In this document: positions 37,564 to 47,044 of the stretch, one piece after another | Layout of the letters: every line of letters begins with the position of its first letter | Position numbering within the stretch: position 1 is the first letter of the stretch | Assembly: GCA_027943745.1 (NCBI GenBank) | Contig: AP025763.1 | Coordinates: forward strand, 496,001-560,000 | DNA: 64,000 nucleotides | Direction of reading: 5' to 3' | DNA from: Neptuniibacter victor | Lineage (GTDB): Bacteria; Pseudomonadota; Gammaproteobacteria; Pseudomonadales; Balneatricaceae | Translations under genes and position numbers: made by a program | Notes under the pieces: model-generated | Databases searched by the model: none | What the model saw: the letters and a program-made list of their open reading frames with translations, nothing else | What the model was told of the DNA's origin: nothing

Positions 37564-38334
37564 TTAGATCGAATCGTCAGGTCTTAGTGTTAAAATTTCA
37601 TAACCGTCAGCTGTTACAAGGATTGTGTGCTCCCATTGTGCAGAAAGTCTGCGGTCAGCGGTTTCTACCGTCCAGCCATCCTTTTTTGAGAGCTTTACTT
37701 GGCGTTTGCCAGCATTGATCATCGGTTCGATCGTGAAAATCATGCCTTCTTCTAAAATTTCGCCCGTATTCTGTTTGCCGTAATGAAGCACTTGTGGTTC
37801 TTCATGAAACTCCGCGCCGATGCCGTGTCCGCAGTACTCTCTTACCACTGTATAGTGATTCTTTTCGGCATGAGTTTGTATCGCATGGCCAATATCGCCT
37901 AAGCGAGCTCCTGGTTTAACGAGTCGTATCCCTCGGTACATGCATTCAAGTGTTATGTCCGCAAGTCTCTTGGCATGGGGTAGTTCCTTGTCAACAAAGA
38001 ACATTTTGCTGGTATCGCCATGATAGCCGTCTTTAATAACAGTGATGTCAACATTGATCATGTCGCCGCTTTTAAGTGGTTTGTCATTAGGAATGCCGTG
38101 ACAGACCACTTGGTTGACGGAGGTGCAGATAGACTTCGGGAAACCGTGATAGTTTAGGGGCGCAGGAATGGCTTGTTGTTCATTTACAATATAATCGTGA
38201 CAGATCTGGTTAAGCTCGTTGGTGGTTACCCCTGATTTGATATGTGGCTCGATCATTACAAGTACTTCTGCTGCTAGTCGGCCAGCGACGCGCATTTTTT
38301 CGATCTCTTCAGGTGTTTTGATAATGATGCTCAT
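37564..38334 (-). CDS. map: Type I methionine aminopeptidase
   Basis: Map removes the N-terminal methionine from nascent proteins. The 256-residue protein has the metal ligands of the family in NVDITVIKDGYHGDTS, HGIGAEFHEEP, FTIEPM and WEHTIL, and the conserved catalytic histidine in NYHGFPKSICTSVN. It is divergent from rpsB, as in most gammaproteobacteria, and followed by glnD after 32 bases. Confidence 0.97.
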   Translation of the reverse strand: MSIIIKTPEEIEKMRVAGRLAAEVLVMIEPHIKSGVTTNELNQICHDYIVNEQQAIPAPLNYHGFPKSICTSVNQVVCHGIPNDKPLKSGDMINVDITVIKDGYHGDTSKMFFVDKELPHAKRLADITLECMYRGIRLVKPGARLGDIGHAIQTHAEKNHYTVVREYCGHGIGAEFHEEPQVLHYGKQNTGEILEEGMIFTIEPMINAGKRQVKLSKKDGWTVETADRRLSAQWEHTILVTADGYEILTLRPDDSI

Positions 38335-38453
38335 AGCTACCGATATGTCCTTTTGATTCTGTTAATACAGCAGATAAAATAGATATAGGAAAAGGATTGT
38401 ATCAATCAAGAGCGGTTAAGAGAAATAAGCTTTATAAAAAGCGTTGGTTGTGG

Positions 38454-38459
38454 TATAAA
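38454..38459 (+). promoter_or_regulatory. Extended -10 promoter of rpsB-tsf
   Basis: TATAAA is preceded by TGG, giving a TGn extended -10 box. The -35 region is weak (TTTATA at 38431-38436). It lies about 125 bases before the rpsB ATG, leaving room for the regulated leader. Confidence 0.5.
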
Positions 38460-38510
38460 TCCGCGCTCAATTTGCATAAGCAAAAATATCACACACGTAC
38501 CGTCACAATA

Positions 38511-38578
38511 TTCAGGGTGCCTTTGGGTTGAATGTTGGGGTCCGTGGAGGTCTAACCCAAAAATTATTAGGAAATATA
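38511..38578 (+). promoter_or_regulatory. Probable S2-binding leader of rpsB
   Basis: TTTGGGTT (38522-38529) pairs perfectly with AACCCAAA (38554-38561) around a G-rich 24-base loop that contains GGGGTCCGTGGAGG. The stem ends eight bases before the AGGA ribosome site of rpsB. In E. coli the rpsB-tsf leader is an autoregulatory target of S2, with a conserved structure across gammaproteobacteria. The position and the GGGTGC-TTTGGGTTG stretch fit, but the identity is inferred. Confidence 0.6.
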
Positions 38579-39319
38579 ATGGCTAAAACTACTATGCGTG
38601 ACCTGCTTAAAGCAGGCGTTCACTTCGGTCACCAGACTCGTTACTGGAACCCGAAAATGTCTAAATTCATTTTCGGCGCTCGTAACAAAATCCATATCAT
38701 CAACCTAGAGCATACTCTTCCAGCTCTTAACGGTGCTTTGGATAGCATCCAGAATATGGCTTCTAACAAAAATAAAGTTCTTTTTGTTGGTACTAAGCGT
38801 GCAGCAAGCAAAATCATTAAAGAAGAAGCTAGCCGCGCAAGCATGCCATACGTAAACCACCGTTGGTTAGGTGGTATGCTGACTAACTATAAGACTATTC
38901 GTCAGTCTATCCGTCGCCTTCGTGAGCTAGAATCACAGAGCCAAGATGGTACGTTTGAAAAGCTAACGAAGAAAGAAGCTTTGATGCGTCAGCGTGAGAT
39001 GGAAAAGCTTGAGCGTTCTATCGGTGGTATCAAAGAGATGGGCGGCCTGCCTGATGCTTTGTTTGTTATCGATGTTGATCATGAGCGTATCGCTGTAAAC
39101 GAAGCTAATAAGCTTGGTATTCCAGTTATCGGTGTAGTTGATACTAACAGCAACCCTGATGGTGTTGATGTTGTTATCCCAGGTAACGATGATGCGTTGC
39201 GTGCTATCCAGATTTACGTTAAGTCTGCTGCAGATGCATGTCTGGAAGGTTCAGATGCTGGTGCTGGCGACAAAAACGAATTCGTAGAAGTTGAAGAGAC
39301 TCCAGCTGCGGCTGAGTAA
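38579..39319 (+). CDS. rpsB: 30S ribosomal protein S2
   Basis: S2 binds the 30S platform with S1. The 246-residue protein begins [19 protein letters not shown] and contains FVGTKRAA and the conserved [14 protein letters not shown]. The ATG at 38579 is preceded by AGGA and fits the family, while the open frame reaches a TTG 51 bases earlier inside the leader hairpin. A terminator or attenuator separates it from tsf. Confidence 0.98.
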   Translation: MAKTTMRDLLKAGVHFGHQTRYWNPKMSKFIFGARNKIHIINLEHTLPALNGALDSIQNMASNKNKVLFVGTKRAASKIIKEEASRASMPYVNHRWLGGMLTNYKTIRQSIRRLRELESQSQDGTFEKLTKKEALMRQREMEKLERSIGGIKEMGGLPDALFVIDVDHERIAVNEANKLGIPVIGVVDTNSNPDGVDVVIPGNDDALRAIQIYVKSAADACLEGSDAGAGDKNEFVEVEETPAAAE

Positions 39320-39360
39320 TTTAACTGTAAACACAGTTGATTATTCTCTTTGATTTTAAG

Positions 39361-39385
39361 AAGAGGGGGCTTGGCCCCCTTTTTT
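39361..39385 (+). terminator. Attenuating terminator between rpsB and tsf
   Basis: AGGGGGC (39364-39370) pairs with GCCCCCT (39374-39380) through a three-base loop, followed by six T residues. Because tsf is normally cotranscribed with rpsB, this probably reduces rather than abolishes downstream transcription. Confidence 0.85.
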
Positions 39386-39430
39386 GGATTTTTTGATTAA
39401 CCCACGACTTTATATTAGGGGTATTCGATT

Positions 39431-40291
39431 ATGGCGAAGATTTCCGCTGCAATGGTTAAAGAACTGCGCGACCGTACTGGTTTGGGCATGATGGAATGTA
39501 AAAAAGCGCTTCAGGGTACTGAAGGTGATGTTGAGAAGGCAATTGAAGAGCTACGTAAAGCATCAGGTATGAAAGCAGCTAAAAAAGCTGGTCGTACTGC
39601 TGCTGAAGGCGTTGTTGTTATCAAGGTAGCTGAAGATAACAGCTATGCAGTTGCTGTTGAGGTTAACTCTGAAACTGACTTTGCCGCGCGTGATGAAGGC
39701 TTCTTGGCTTTTGCTGACGTTGTGCTAGAAAAAGCTTTTGCTGCGAAAGCAACAGATGTTGAAGCTTTGATGGCTGGCGAATTAACTGATACTCGCGATG
39801 CGCTAGTACAGAAAATCGGCGAAAATATCGGCGTTCGTCGTACTTTTGTTGTTGAAGGTGGTGTTGTTGGCGCATACGTTCATAGCAACAAGAAGATTGC
39901 TGCGATTGTTCAGCTAGATGGCGGTAATGAAGAAACAGCTAAAGATATTGCTATGCATGTTACAGCTGTTAATCCTCAGGTTGTTAGTAAAGATGACATG
40001 CCTGCTGAGACTGTAGCTAAAGAAAAAGAGATTATTCTTGCGCAGCCAGATATGGCTAGCAAGCCTGCAGAGATTGCAGAAAAAATGGTTATGGGTCGTA
40101 TTAACAAATTCTTGGCTGAGAATAGCTTGGTAGAACAAGCGTTTGTTAAGAACCCAGAGCTAAAAGTTGGCCAGGTTGCTAAAGATGCTGGCGCAACAGT
40201 GACATCATTCACTCGTATTGAAGTGGGTGAAGGTATCGAAGTTGAAGAAGTAGACTTTGCTGCTGAAGTTGCTGCTCAATTGAATGGCTAA
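39431..40291 (+). CDS. tsf: Elongation factor Ts
   Basis: EF-Ts recharges EF-Tu with GTP. The 286-residue protein has the N-terminal UBA-like region with [15 protein letters not shown] and the paired dimerisation domains with [14 protein letters not shown]. Length and order rpsB-tsf-pyrH are standard. A hairpin with a T-rich tail follows. Confidence 0.98.
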   Translation: MAKISAAMVKELRDRTGLGMMECKKALQGTEGDVEKAIEELRKASGMKAAKKAGRTAAEGVVVIKVAEDNSYAVAVEVNSETDFAARDEGFLAFADVVLEKAFAAKATDVEALMAGELTDTRDALVQKIGENIGVRRTFVVEGGVVGAYVHSNKKIAAIVQLDGGNEETAKDIAMHVTAVNPQVVSKDDMPAETVAKEKEIILAQPDMASKPAEIAEKMVMGRINKFLAENSLVEQAFVKNPELKVGQVAKDAGATVTSFTRIEVGEGIEVEEVDFAAEVAAQLNG

Positions 40292-40310
40292 TTTTTTGTA
40301 AAGCCTTCCG

Positions 40311-40345
40311 GTTGCGTATGTTCTGCATGCGCAACTGCTTCTTTT
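40311..40345 (+). terminator. Terminator or attenuator between tsf and pyrH
   Basis: GTTGCGTATG (40311-40320) pairs with CATGCGCAAC (40326-40335), including one G-U pair, with a five-base loop. TGCTTCTTTT follows. It lies 20 bases after the tsf stop. Confidence 0.7.
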
Positions 40346-40388
40346 CCTGATACACTATCCTGATCTCAATTCCTTCGGAGATAAACGG

Positions 40389-41147
40389 ATGCCATCCACC
40401 GAAAAACAGTCCAAATATAAACGTATCTTGCTCAAATTGAGCGGCGAAGCCCTGATGGGTGAAGAAAGTTTTGGTATCGACTCAAATGTTCTTAACCGTA
40501 TGGCCTTAGAAATAGGCCAGTTAGTCGGTATAGGGGTTCAAGTTGGTATGGTTATTGGCGGCGGAAATCTTTTCCGTGGCGCTGCATTAAATGCCGCAGG
40601 CTTAGATCGTGTAACGGGCGATCATATGGGTATGCTTGCTACTGTGATGAATGCGCTAGCGATGCGTGATGCTCTTGAGCGTAGCAATATTAACACTCGT
40701 GTAATGTCGGCGATTCCGATGAGTGGTGTTGTTGATCATTATGATCGACGTAATGCTATGCGTTATCTGAATCAAGGTGACGTTGTTATCTTTGCTGCAG
40801 GTACAGGTAATCCATTCTTTACAACCGATTCTGCTGCGTGTTTACGTGGGATCGAAGTTGATGCTGATGTTGTGTTGAAAGCGACAAAGGTTGACGGTGT
40901 CTATACGGCTGACCCGGTTAAAGATCCAACGGCTAAACAGTATCTTCATCTTAGTTATGATGAGGTTTTAGAACAGCAATTGGGTGTTATGGATCTTACA
41001 GCGATCTGTTTGACGCGAGATCATAGTATGCCTGTTCGTGTTTTTAATATGAATAAACCAGGTGCGTTAGCCAACCTTGTCGTAGGTGGGGCTGAGGGCA
41101 CGTTGATTGATTGTAATGAAACAGTTGGGGAAAAATATGCTGAATGA
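40389..41147 (+). CDS. pyrH: UMP kinase
   Basis: PyrH phosphorylates UMP to UDP and belongs to the amino-acid kinase fold, unlike eukaryotic UMP kinases. The 252-residue protein has [32 protein letters not shown] and the lysine-bearing [13 protein letters not shown]. It overlaps the frr start by 11 bases, indicating translational coupling. Confidence 0.98.
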   Translation: MPSTEKQSKYKRILLKLSGEALMGEESFGIDSNVLNRMALEIGQLVGIGVQVGMVIGGGNLFRGAALNAAGLDRVTGDHMGMLATVMNALAMRDALERSNINTRVMSAIPMSGVVDHYDRRNAMRYLNQGDVVIFAAGTGNPFFTTDSAACLRGIEVDADVVLKATKVDGVYTADPVKDPTAKQYLHLSYDEVLEQQLGVMDLTAICLTRDHSMPVRVFNMNKPGALANLVVGGAEGTLIDCNETVGEKYAE

Positions 41148-41694
41148 AATTACTCAGGATGCTTCTGAGCGTATGCAGAAGAGCTTAGATTCTCTAGTAA
41201 CAAACTTTAAAAAGATTCGTACTGGTCGTGCTCATCCAAGTATTTTAGAAGGTATTCAAGTGCCTTATTATGGTTCGGATGTGCCGCTAAGTCAGGTTGC
41301 TAACGTATCAGTGGAAGACGGTCGCACGTTGTCTATTATTCCGTGGGAAAAGCCAATGGTTCCTGTGATTGAAAAAGCGATCATGACCTCCAATCTAGGG
41401 CTTAACCCAGCAACGGCAGGTGAAAATATCCGTGTTCCTATGCCTCCTTTGACAGAGGAAACACGTAAAGGATACATCAAGCAAGCGCGTCAAGAAGCTG
41501 AAGGTGCTCGTGTTGCTGTGCGTAATATTCGCAGAGACGCCAATGGTGACTTGAAGGATCTTTTGAAAGAGAAAGAGATCACAGAAGATGATCAGCGCCG
41601 TGGCGAAGATCAAATTCAGAAAATTACGGATAAGTTTGTTGCGGAAGTCGATGCACTTCTAGAGCAAAAAGAAAAAGATCTAATGGAAATTTGA
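41137..41694 (+). CDS. frr: Ribosome recycling factor
   Basis: RRF splits post-termination ribosomes with EF-G. The 185-residue form from ATG 41137 equals the family length exactly. It contains the hinge and three-helix bundle, with [15 protein letters not shown] and the C-terminal [14 protein letters not shown]. The open frame starts earlier, at 41107, but GGGGAA just before 41137 and the length support the later ATG. Confidence 0.98.
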   Translation: MLNEITQDASERMQKSLDSLVTNFKKIRTGRAHPSILEGIQVPYYGSDVPLSQVANVSVEDGRTLSIIPWEKPMVPVIEKAIMTSNLGLNPATAGENIRVPMPPLTEETRKGYIKQARQEAEGARVAVRNIRRDANGDLKDLLKEKEITEDDQRRGEDQIQKITDKFVAEVDALLEQKEKDLMEI

Positions 41695-41701
41695 TCGAAG
41701 C

Positions 41702-41723
41702 AGCGGTGTTGCAAAACGCCGCT
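41702..41723 (+). repeat. Hairpin between frr and uppS
   Basis: AGCGGTGTT (41702-41710) pairs with AACGCCGCT (41715-41723), one G-U pair, closed by a GCAA tetraloop. No T tract follows, so it is more likely an RNA-stability or processing element than a terminator. E. coli has dxr at this junction. Confidence 0.55.
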
Positions 41724-41733
41724 GAATTTATGC

Positions 41734-42495
41734 ATGAAAGCTACTAATAATAAGCCCGCCTCTAGTCATAATCCTCCGCGTCATATTGCTATCATAATGG
41801 ATGGCAATAATCGTTGGGCCAAAGAACGCCGCTTGCCTGGCCTTGCGGGGCATAAGGCTGGTGTTGACTGTGTTCGCTCGACTATCGAAGGATGTATAGA
41901 AACAGGTGTTGAAGTCTTAACTCTGTTTGCTTTTAGCTCTGAAAATTGGAAACGTCCGCCTTTAGAGGTGAAGGGGTTGATGGAGCTCTTTAAGCTTGCT
42001 TTGGATCGTGAAGCCAAAAAGCTGTTAAAGAATAATATACGTCTTCGAGTGATCGGCGATAAATCCGCTTTTAGTAGTTCGTTGCAAAATAAGATTGCTA
42101 AAGTAGAAGCGCTGACCGCTGAGTGTACCGGGCTACAGTTAAATGTGGCTGCTAATTACGGCGGCCGTTGGGATATTGTTACAGCCGCTCAGGTTTTGGC
42201 TGATAAGTGCCAAAAAGGTGAGCTTGCTGTAAACGATATTACAGAAGATCTTTTCGCCTCTGTAACGTCTGTAGCAGGGCTTCCTGAGCCGGATCTATGC
42301 ATACGAACCGGTGGTGAAAAACGTATAAGTAATTTCTTGATTTGGCAGTTTGCGTATACTGAGCTGTATTTCTCCGATGCATATTGGCCAGATTTTGATA
42401 AAACGCATTTGTTGGCTGCTGTGAATGATTTTGGGCTTAGGCAACGTCGATTTGGGCGCACAAGTGAGCAAGTAGAGGCAGAGGCAAATGCTTAA
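41734..42495 (+). CDS. uppS: (2E,6E)-farnesyl-diphosphate-specific ditrans,polycis-undecaprenyl-diphosphate synthase
   Basis: UppS adds eight isopentenyl units to farnesyl diphosphate, making the C55 carrier lipid for peptidoglycan and other polymers. The 253-residue cis-prenyltransferase has HIAIIMDGNNRWAKERRL with the catalytic aspartate, FAFSSENWKRP, and a C-terminal IRTGGEKRISNFLIWQ block. It overlaps cdsA by eight bases. Its isopentenyl substrate is the product of the pathway whose genes are absent from this neighbourhood. Confidence 0.97.
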   Translation: MKATNNKPASSHNPPRHIAIIMDGNNRWAKERRLPGLAGHKAGVDCVRSTIEGCIETGVEVLTLFAFSSENWKRPPLEVKGLMELFKLALDREAKKLLKNNIRLRVIGDKSAFSSSLQNKIAKVEALTAECTGLQLNVAANYGGRWDIVTAAQVLADKCQKGELAVNDITEDLFASVTSVAGLPEPDLCIRTGGEKRISNFLIWQFAYTELYFSDAYWPDFDKTHLLAAVNDFGLRQRRFGRTSEQVEAEANA

Positions 42496-43300
42496 ACAGC
42501 GAGTGATTACTGCTTTAGTGTTGGCGCCTTTAGCGCTGTTTGGTGTTTTTGGGTTGCCGCTTTCTTCGTTTATGTATCTGATGGATGCTGTGGTGTTAGT
42601 GGCTGCATGGGAATGGGCGAATCTTTCCGGCTACAAATCACAGAAGGCAAGAGGCCTTTATGTGTTAGCGGCTGCAGCCGTTGTTGCGTTAATGCATCTT
42701 ATCTACTCCGAAATGTCAGTTTATACCGTATTGCCTATAGCGGTGGCTGCGTGGTCAATCGCATTATTGTGGGTGATTCGCTTTCCGTTGACCTCCGTCT
42801 GGGAGTCTCGCTGGGTGAGAGGGGTTATCGGTGTGTTTGTGCTGATTCCTTGTTGGGTAGCTTTTGTGGGGATGAAGGCTGCGGCTGATGGTGAGATATT
42901 GATTTTGCTCCTGTTCTTATTGGTTTGGGGAGCGGATGTTGGGGCTTACTTCTCTGGTAAAAGGTTTGGGAAAACAAAGTTAGCACCGCATGTTAGTCCT
43001 GGTAAAACAAGAGAAGGGCTATATGGAGGCCTTGTTGCTTGTTTTGTTGTGTCAGTTGCTTTTGCAGTGTTCGCCGAGTTAAGTGTTCAGCAAGCGGTTT
43101 TATTAATTATTTTGTCGCTATTGACGGGGTTGGTTTCGGTTTTGGGTGACCTGTTTGAAAGTATGCTTAAGCGGCATCGTGGCATCAAAGATAGTAGCCA
43201 GCTACTGCCTGGGCATGGCGGGGTTTTAGATCGTATTGACAGTTTGACGGCGGCGTCTCCTTTGTTTGTGTTGGGAATGCAATACGTGGTATTTGCTTAA
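42488..43300 (+). CDS. cdsA: Phosphatidate cytidylyltransferase CdsA
   Basis: CdsA makes CDP-diacylglycerol from phosphatidate and CTP, the branch point of phospholipid synthesis. The 270-residue protein has about eight membrane segments. It ends with the family signature LGDLFESMLKRHRGIKDSS, followed by PGHGGVLDRIDSL. It overlaps uppS and is followed by rseP after only two bases. Confidence 0.97.
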   Translation: MLKQRVITALVLAPLALFGVFGLPLSSFMYLMDAVVLVAAWEWANLSGYKSQKARGLYVLAAAAVVALMHLIYSEMSVYTVLPIAVAAWSIALLWVIRFPLTSVWESRWVRGVIGVFVLIPCWVAFVGMKAAADGEILILLLFLLVWGADVGAYFSGKRFGKTKLAPHVSPGKTREGLYGGLVACFVVSVAFAVFAELSVQQAVLLIILSLLTGLVSVLGDLFESMLKRHRGIKDSSQLLPGHGGVLDRIDSLTAASPLFVLGMQYVVFA

Positions 43301-43302
43301 TC

Positions 43303-44664
43303 ATGGCTCTTGATCTTTTGTACACCATTGCCGTAACCATTGTTACTTTAGGTATTTTGGTGACTATCCATGAGTGGGGGCATTTTTATGTTGCCCGTCG
43401 CTGTGGTGTTAAAGTTCTCCGCTTTTCTGTTGGGTTTGGGAAGGCGCTGTACTCGTGGAAAGATAAGCGCGGCACTGAATATGCGATAGCGGCTATTCCC
43501 TTGGGTGGGTATGTCAAAATGCTTGATGAGCGCGAAGGTGATGTTTCTTCAGATGAGCTAAATCAAACATTTAACCGAAAACCAGTGCTGCAGCGTATGG
43601 CTATTGTTGCTGCAGGCCCATTCATTAATCTGGCTTTCGCAGTGCTTGCCTATTGGGTGATGTTTGTTTCAGGTGTAGCGACTGTCGCTCCAGTGATTGG
43701 TTCGGTGACTGGAGGCTCACTAGCTGCGCATGCAAGCTTGCCTAGTAATAGTGAAATTGTGTCTGTCGATGGTTTGCTTACTGAAACCTGGGATGATGTT
43801 AACTTACGACTTGCAAGCCGTGTTGGTGAAACGGGTGATTTAGTACTCGGTCTTCGCTCTGATGCGTTTGGGCTTAAACGTGATTATGTTATCCCTTTAC
43901 AGCAGTGGCATGTAAACGTGGATAAAGAGTCTCCCGTCAAAGCGCTGGGTTTGGTGCCGTGGCGGCCGGTTGTTCCCGCGCGTATTGGGCGTTTGGTCGA
44001 TGAGGGTAGGGCTAAAGCCGCTGGGCTGGCGTTAGACGATCTCGTATTGTCAGTCAATGAGACTCCTTTGGATGATTGGTATGCTTTTGTATCGATAGTT
44101 CAAGCAAGCCCTGATATGCCTTTGCTATTGGAGGTCGATCGCCAAGGCAGCGTTATACAGTTGTCAATTGTTCCTGCACTCAAGAAAAGTGAGGAAGGCA
44201 AAGAATATGGTTACATTGGTGCGGCAGCTAGCCCAGTCGATTGGCCACAAGAGTATAAGCGCTTACTGCAGTACGATGTGTTTGAGAGTGTTTCTAAGGC
44301 GCTTAATAAAACTTTACAGATGATTTCTTTGACCCTTGATTCCATTTGGAAGATGATTGAGGGCGTAATATCAGTAAAAAACTTGAGTGGGCCTATAACC
44401 ATTGCTAAAGTGGCGAGTGCCTCTGCTTCGTCAGGTCTAGAGTCTTACATTAGTTTTTTAGCTTATCTAAGTATTAGTTTGGGTATTTTGAATTTATTGC
44501 CGATTCCAGTATTAGATGGTGGGCATCTCCTTTATTATACTGTAGAGCTATTAAGCGGGAAGCCTGTAAGTGATCGGGTTCAGTTGTTTGGGTTGAAGCT
44601 AGGGATGGCAATGTTGTTTACATTGATGTTTATAGCTCTTTTTAATGATTTTATGCGACTGTGA
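43303..44664 (+). CDS. rseP: Site-2 zinc metalloprotease RseP
   Basis: RseP performs the second cleavage of the anti-sigma factor RseA within the membrane and clears signal peptides. The 453-residue protein has the zinc motif HEWGH (His23, Glu24, His27) in the first helix. Two PDZ-like domains (about 120-310) come next, then a C-terminal LNLLPIPVLDGGHLL with the third zinc ligand. It leads into bamA after 49 bases, matching the envelope-stress gene order. Confidence 0.97.
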   Translation: MALDLLYTIAVTIVTLGILVTIHEWGHFYVARRCGVKVLRFSVGFGKALYSWKDKRGTEYAIAAIPLGGYVKMLDEREGDVSSDELNQTFNRKPVLQRMAIVAAGPFINLAFAVLAYWVMFVSGVATVAPVIGSVTGGSLAAHASLPSNSEIVSVDGLLTETWDDVNLRLASRVGETGDLVLGLRSDAFGLKRDYVIPLQQWHVNVDKESPVKALGLVPWRPVVPARIGRLVDEGRAKAAGLALDDLVLSVNETPLDDWYAFVSIVQASPDMPLLLEVDRQGSVIQLSIVPALKKSEEGKEYGYIGAAASPVDWPQEYKRLLQYDVFESVSKALNKTLQMISLTLDSIWKMIEGVISVKNLSGPITIAKVASASASSGLESYISFLAYLSISLGILNLLPIPVLDGGHLLYYTVELLSGKPVSDRVQLFGLKLGMAMLFTLMFIALFNDFMRL

Positions 44665-44713
44665 TTGCATGTCATCGTCGATTTAATATTTGATAATGGA
44701 TAAGAAGTACTTC

Positions 44714-47035
44714 ATGAAACGCTGCATTGGACTTCTGGTTACGTTTTTTCTTTGTGTCTCATTAGCGCAAGCTAATGCATCATCTTCATTTGTTATCGAC
44801 GATATACGCTTGGAGGGGTTGCAGCGTGTATCCCCGGGAATCGTTTTTAGGAATTTTCCAGTTACGGCTGGCGATCAGGTAACCTCTGGTCAGCTGGCAA
44901 AGGCTTCGCGTAAGCTATTCGAATCCGGATATTTTGATGATATCCAGTTGCTTCGAGACGACTCTGTTCTGGTGCTTAAACTTCTTGAGCGCCCATCTGT
45001 AAGTTTAATTAAGTTGGATGGTAATAAAGTGCTTGAGTCTGAAGCGCTATTGGAAGGGTTGAAACAGACTGGATTGCAGGAAGGTGATGTTTTTAAGCGT
45101 TCAACTTTGGAACAGATTAAACTAGATTTGGTGCGTTTGTATGCATCCCAAGGGCGCTATGGCGCAAGCATAGATACAGATGTTGAATCTTTGCCGGGCA
45201 ACCGTGTTGCTTTGAATATCAATATAAAAGAAGGCCAGATTGCAACGATTCAGCATATCAATGTTGTCGGTAATTCAGTGTATAGCGATGAAGAGTTGAA
45301 AGACTTGTTCTCTCTTAAATTGCCGCATTTTTGGTCTTTTTACCAAAAAGATGATCGTTACGCGAGACAGAAATTATCAGGCGATCTAGAAAGACTTCGA
45401 TCTTATTATCTAGACAGTGGTTATGTTAATTTTTCGATCGATTCCACTCAGGTTTCGATTACCCCAGATAAAAAGCATGTCTACATCACTGTCAATGTGA
45501 CAGAGGGTGAGCAGTATACCGTGCGTGGGGTTGATATTTCAGGTGAAATGGTTGTACCTGAAGATCAATTAATGAAAGTTGTTCGGGTTGAAGAGGGACA
45601 GATTTTCTCCCGTCGTTTAATTTCTGAATCACAAGAAACGATAGCAAGCGAAATCGGAAATGCCGGCTATATGTTTGCCAATGTATCGCCTGCGCCAGAA
45701 CTACATGATGATAATACAGTCACGGTTAAGTTCTTCGTAGATCCAGGTAAGCGAACTTATGTAAGACGTATCAGTATCCGTGGTAATACACGAACCGCTG
45801 ATGAAGTTATTCGCCAGCATCTTAAACAGATGGAAGCGGGTATTGCTTCTAATGAAATGATTGAACAGTCTAAGCTGCGTTTAGAAAAAACAGGCTATTT
45901 TAAAACTGTCAGTGTTGAAACGACGGCTGTACCCGGCCGTGATGATCTTGTTGATGTGGAATACTCAGTTGAAGAGCAGCAGTCAGGTTCATTTTCTGCA
46001 AGTGTTGGCTTCTCGCAAACCTCCGGTATTATTCTTGGTTTTCAGTTAAAGCAGGACAACTTTTTAGGGACGGGTAAAAAGGTAGGTATTGGTATATCTA
46101 ATAGTGATTCCTTAACGGAGTATTCATATAGCTTTGTTGATCCTTTCTATACGGTGGATGGTGTTAGTCGTGGCTTTGATGTTTATTACCGTAAAAGGGA
46201 TTTTGATGAGGATAATACCAGTGCCTTCTCTACCGATGAGATTGGCGGCGGAGTAAACTTTGGCTACCCGATTGATGATTTCCAAAGATTAAATTTTGGT
46301 CTGAATGTTGAACAAGTTTCGATTAATACAAATGCAACAGAGACACCTGCTGAAATTAACCAATTTATTCTGGATGAAGGAAATGATTACTTTAACTTCA
46401 ATCTAAGAGGTTCTTGGAGTGATAACCATCTCAATAGAGGTTTCTTCCCTACTAAAGGTTATTCACAAAGTGCTTCTATAGAGGTCGGACTTCCAGGCAG
46501 TGATTTGAGTTACTATAAAGCACTCTATAATGCCAAATGGTATCGCCCTTTAAATGATGACCGCTCTTGGATACTGTCGATGAAAGGGCGCTTAGGTTAT
46601 GGCGGTGAGTTAGGTGAAAATGAGTATCCGTTTTATAAGCACTTTTTTGCGGGTGGGCTTAAAACGGTTAGAGGTTACGAACAAAACACTTTAGGGCCGC
46701 GAGATACCAAGAATGACCCGTTTGGTGGTGATGTTTTGGTTACCGGTGGAGTTGAGTTGATTTTTCCTATGCCTTTTGTAAAAGACCGCTCTGCTTGGAG
46801 GACTTTGCTCTTCGTCGATGGCGGTAATGTGTTTGATACGGATTGTTCTTCAGTCTCAGTGGCGGCCAACTGTGAGAGCGGTATCAAGTTAGATGAGTTG
46901 AGGTATTCGGCAGGTTTTGGTCTAAGTTGGTTAACACCTATTGGTCCTCTTTCTTTTGCTATTGCTGCGCCTCTTAATGATAAGTCAGGGGATGATACTG
47001 AAGTATTCCAGTTCGCACTGGGCCAAACTTTCTAA
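44714..47035 (+). CDS. bamA: Outer-membrane protein assembly factor BamA
   Basis: BamA is the Omp85 core of the complex that folds beta-barrels into the outer membrane. The 773-residue precursor has a signal peptide ending near AQANA, five POTRA domains (about 25-420) and a C-terminal 16-strand barrel, with the VRGY-like motif in GGLKTVRGYEQNT. It ends in an aromatic strand (FQFALGQTF). ATG 44714 gives the best signal peptide and has a purine-rich site before it. ATG 44696 is an alternative. Confidence 0.97.
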   Translation: MKRCIGLLVTFFLCVSLAQANASSSFVIDDIRLEGLQRVSPGIVFRNFPVTAGDQVTSGQLAKASRKLFESGYFDDIQLLRDDSVLVLKLLERPSVSLIKLDGNKVLESEALLEGLKQTGLQEGDVFKRSTLEQIKLDLVRLYASQGRYGASIDTDVESLPGNRVALNINIKEGQIATIQHINVVGNSVYSDEELKDLFSLKLPHFWSFYQKDDRYARQKLSGDLERLRSYYLDSGYVNFSIDSTQVSITPDKKHVYITVNVTEGEQYTVRGVDISGEMVVPEDQLMKVVRVEEGQIFSRRLISESQETIASEIGNAGYMFANVSPAPELHDDNTVTVKFFVDPGKRTYVRRISIRGNTRTADEVIRQHLKQMEAGIASNEMIEQSKLRLEKTGYFKTVSVETTAVPGRDDLVDVEYSVEEQQSGSFSASVGFSQTSGIILGFQLKQDNFLGTGKKVGIGISNSDSLTEYSYSFVDPFYTVDGVSRGFDVYYRKRDFDEDNTSAFSTDEIGGGVNFGYPIDDFQRLNFGLNVEQVSINTNATETPAEINQFILDEGNDYFNFNLRGSWSDNHLNRGFFPTKGYSQSASIEVGLPGSDLSYYKALYNAKWYRPLNDDRSWILSMKGRLGYGGELGENEYPFYKHFFAGGLKTVRGYEQNTLGPRDTKNDPFGGDVLVTGGVELIFPMPFVKDRSAWRTLLFVDGGNVFDTDCSSVSVAANCESGIKLDELRYSAGFGLSWLTPIGPLSFAIAAPLNDKSGDDTEVFQFALGQTF

Positions 47036-47044
47036 GGATAAGAT

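Noticed and set aside
43303-44664. Possible fusion or remnant of dxr inside rseP or cdsA
   Set aside because: Both proteins have normal family length and motifs throughout, with no NADPH-binding reductoisomerase segment.
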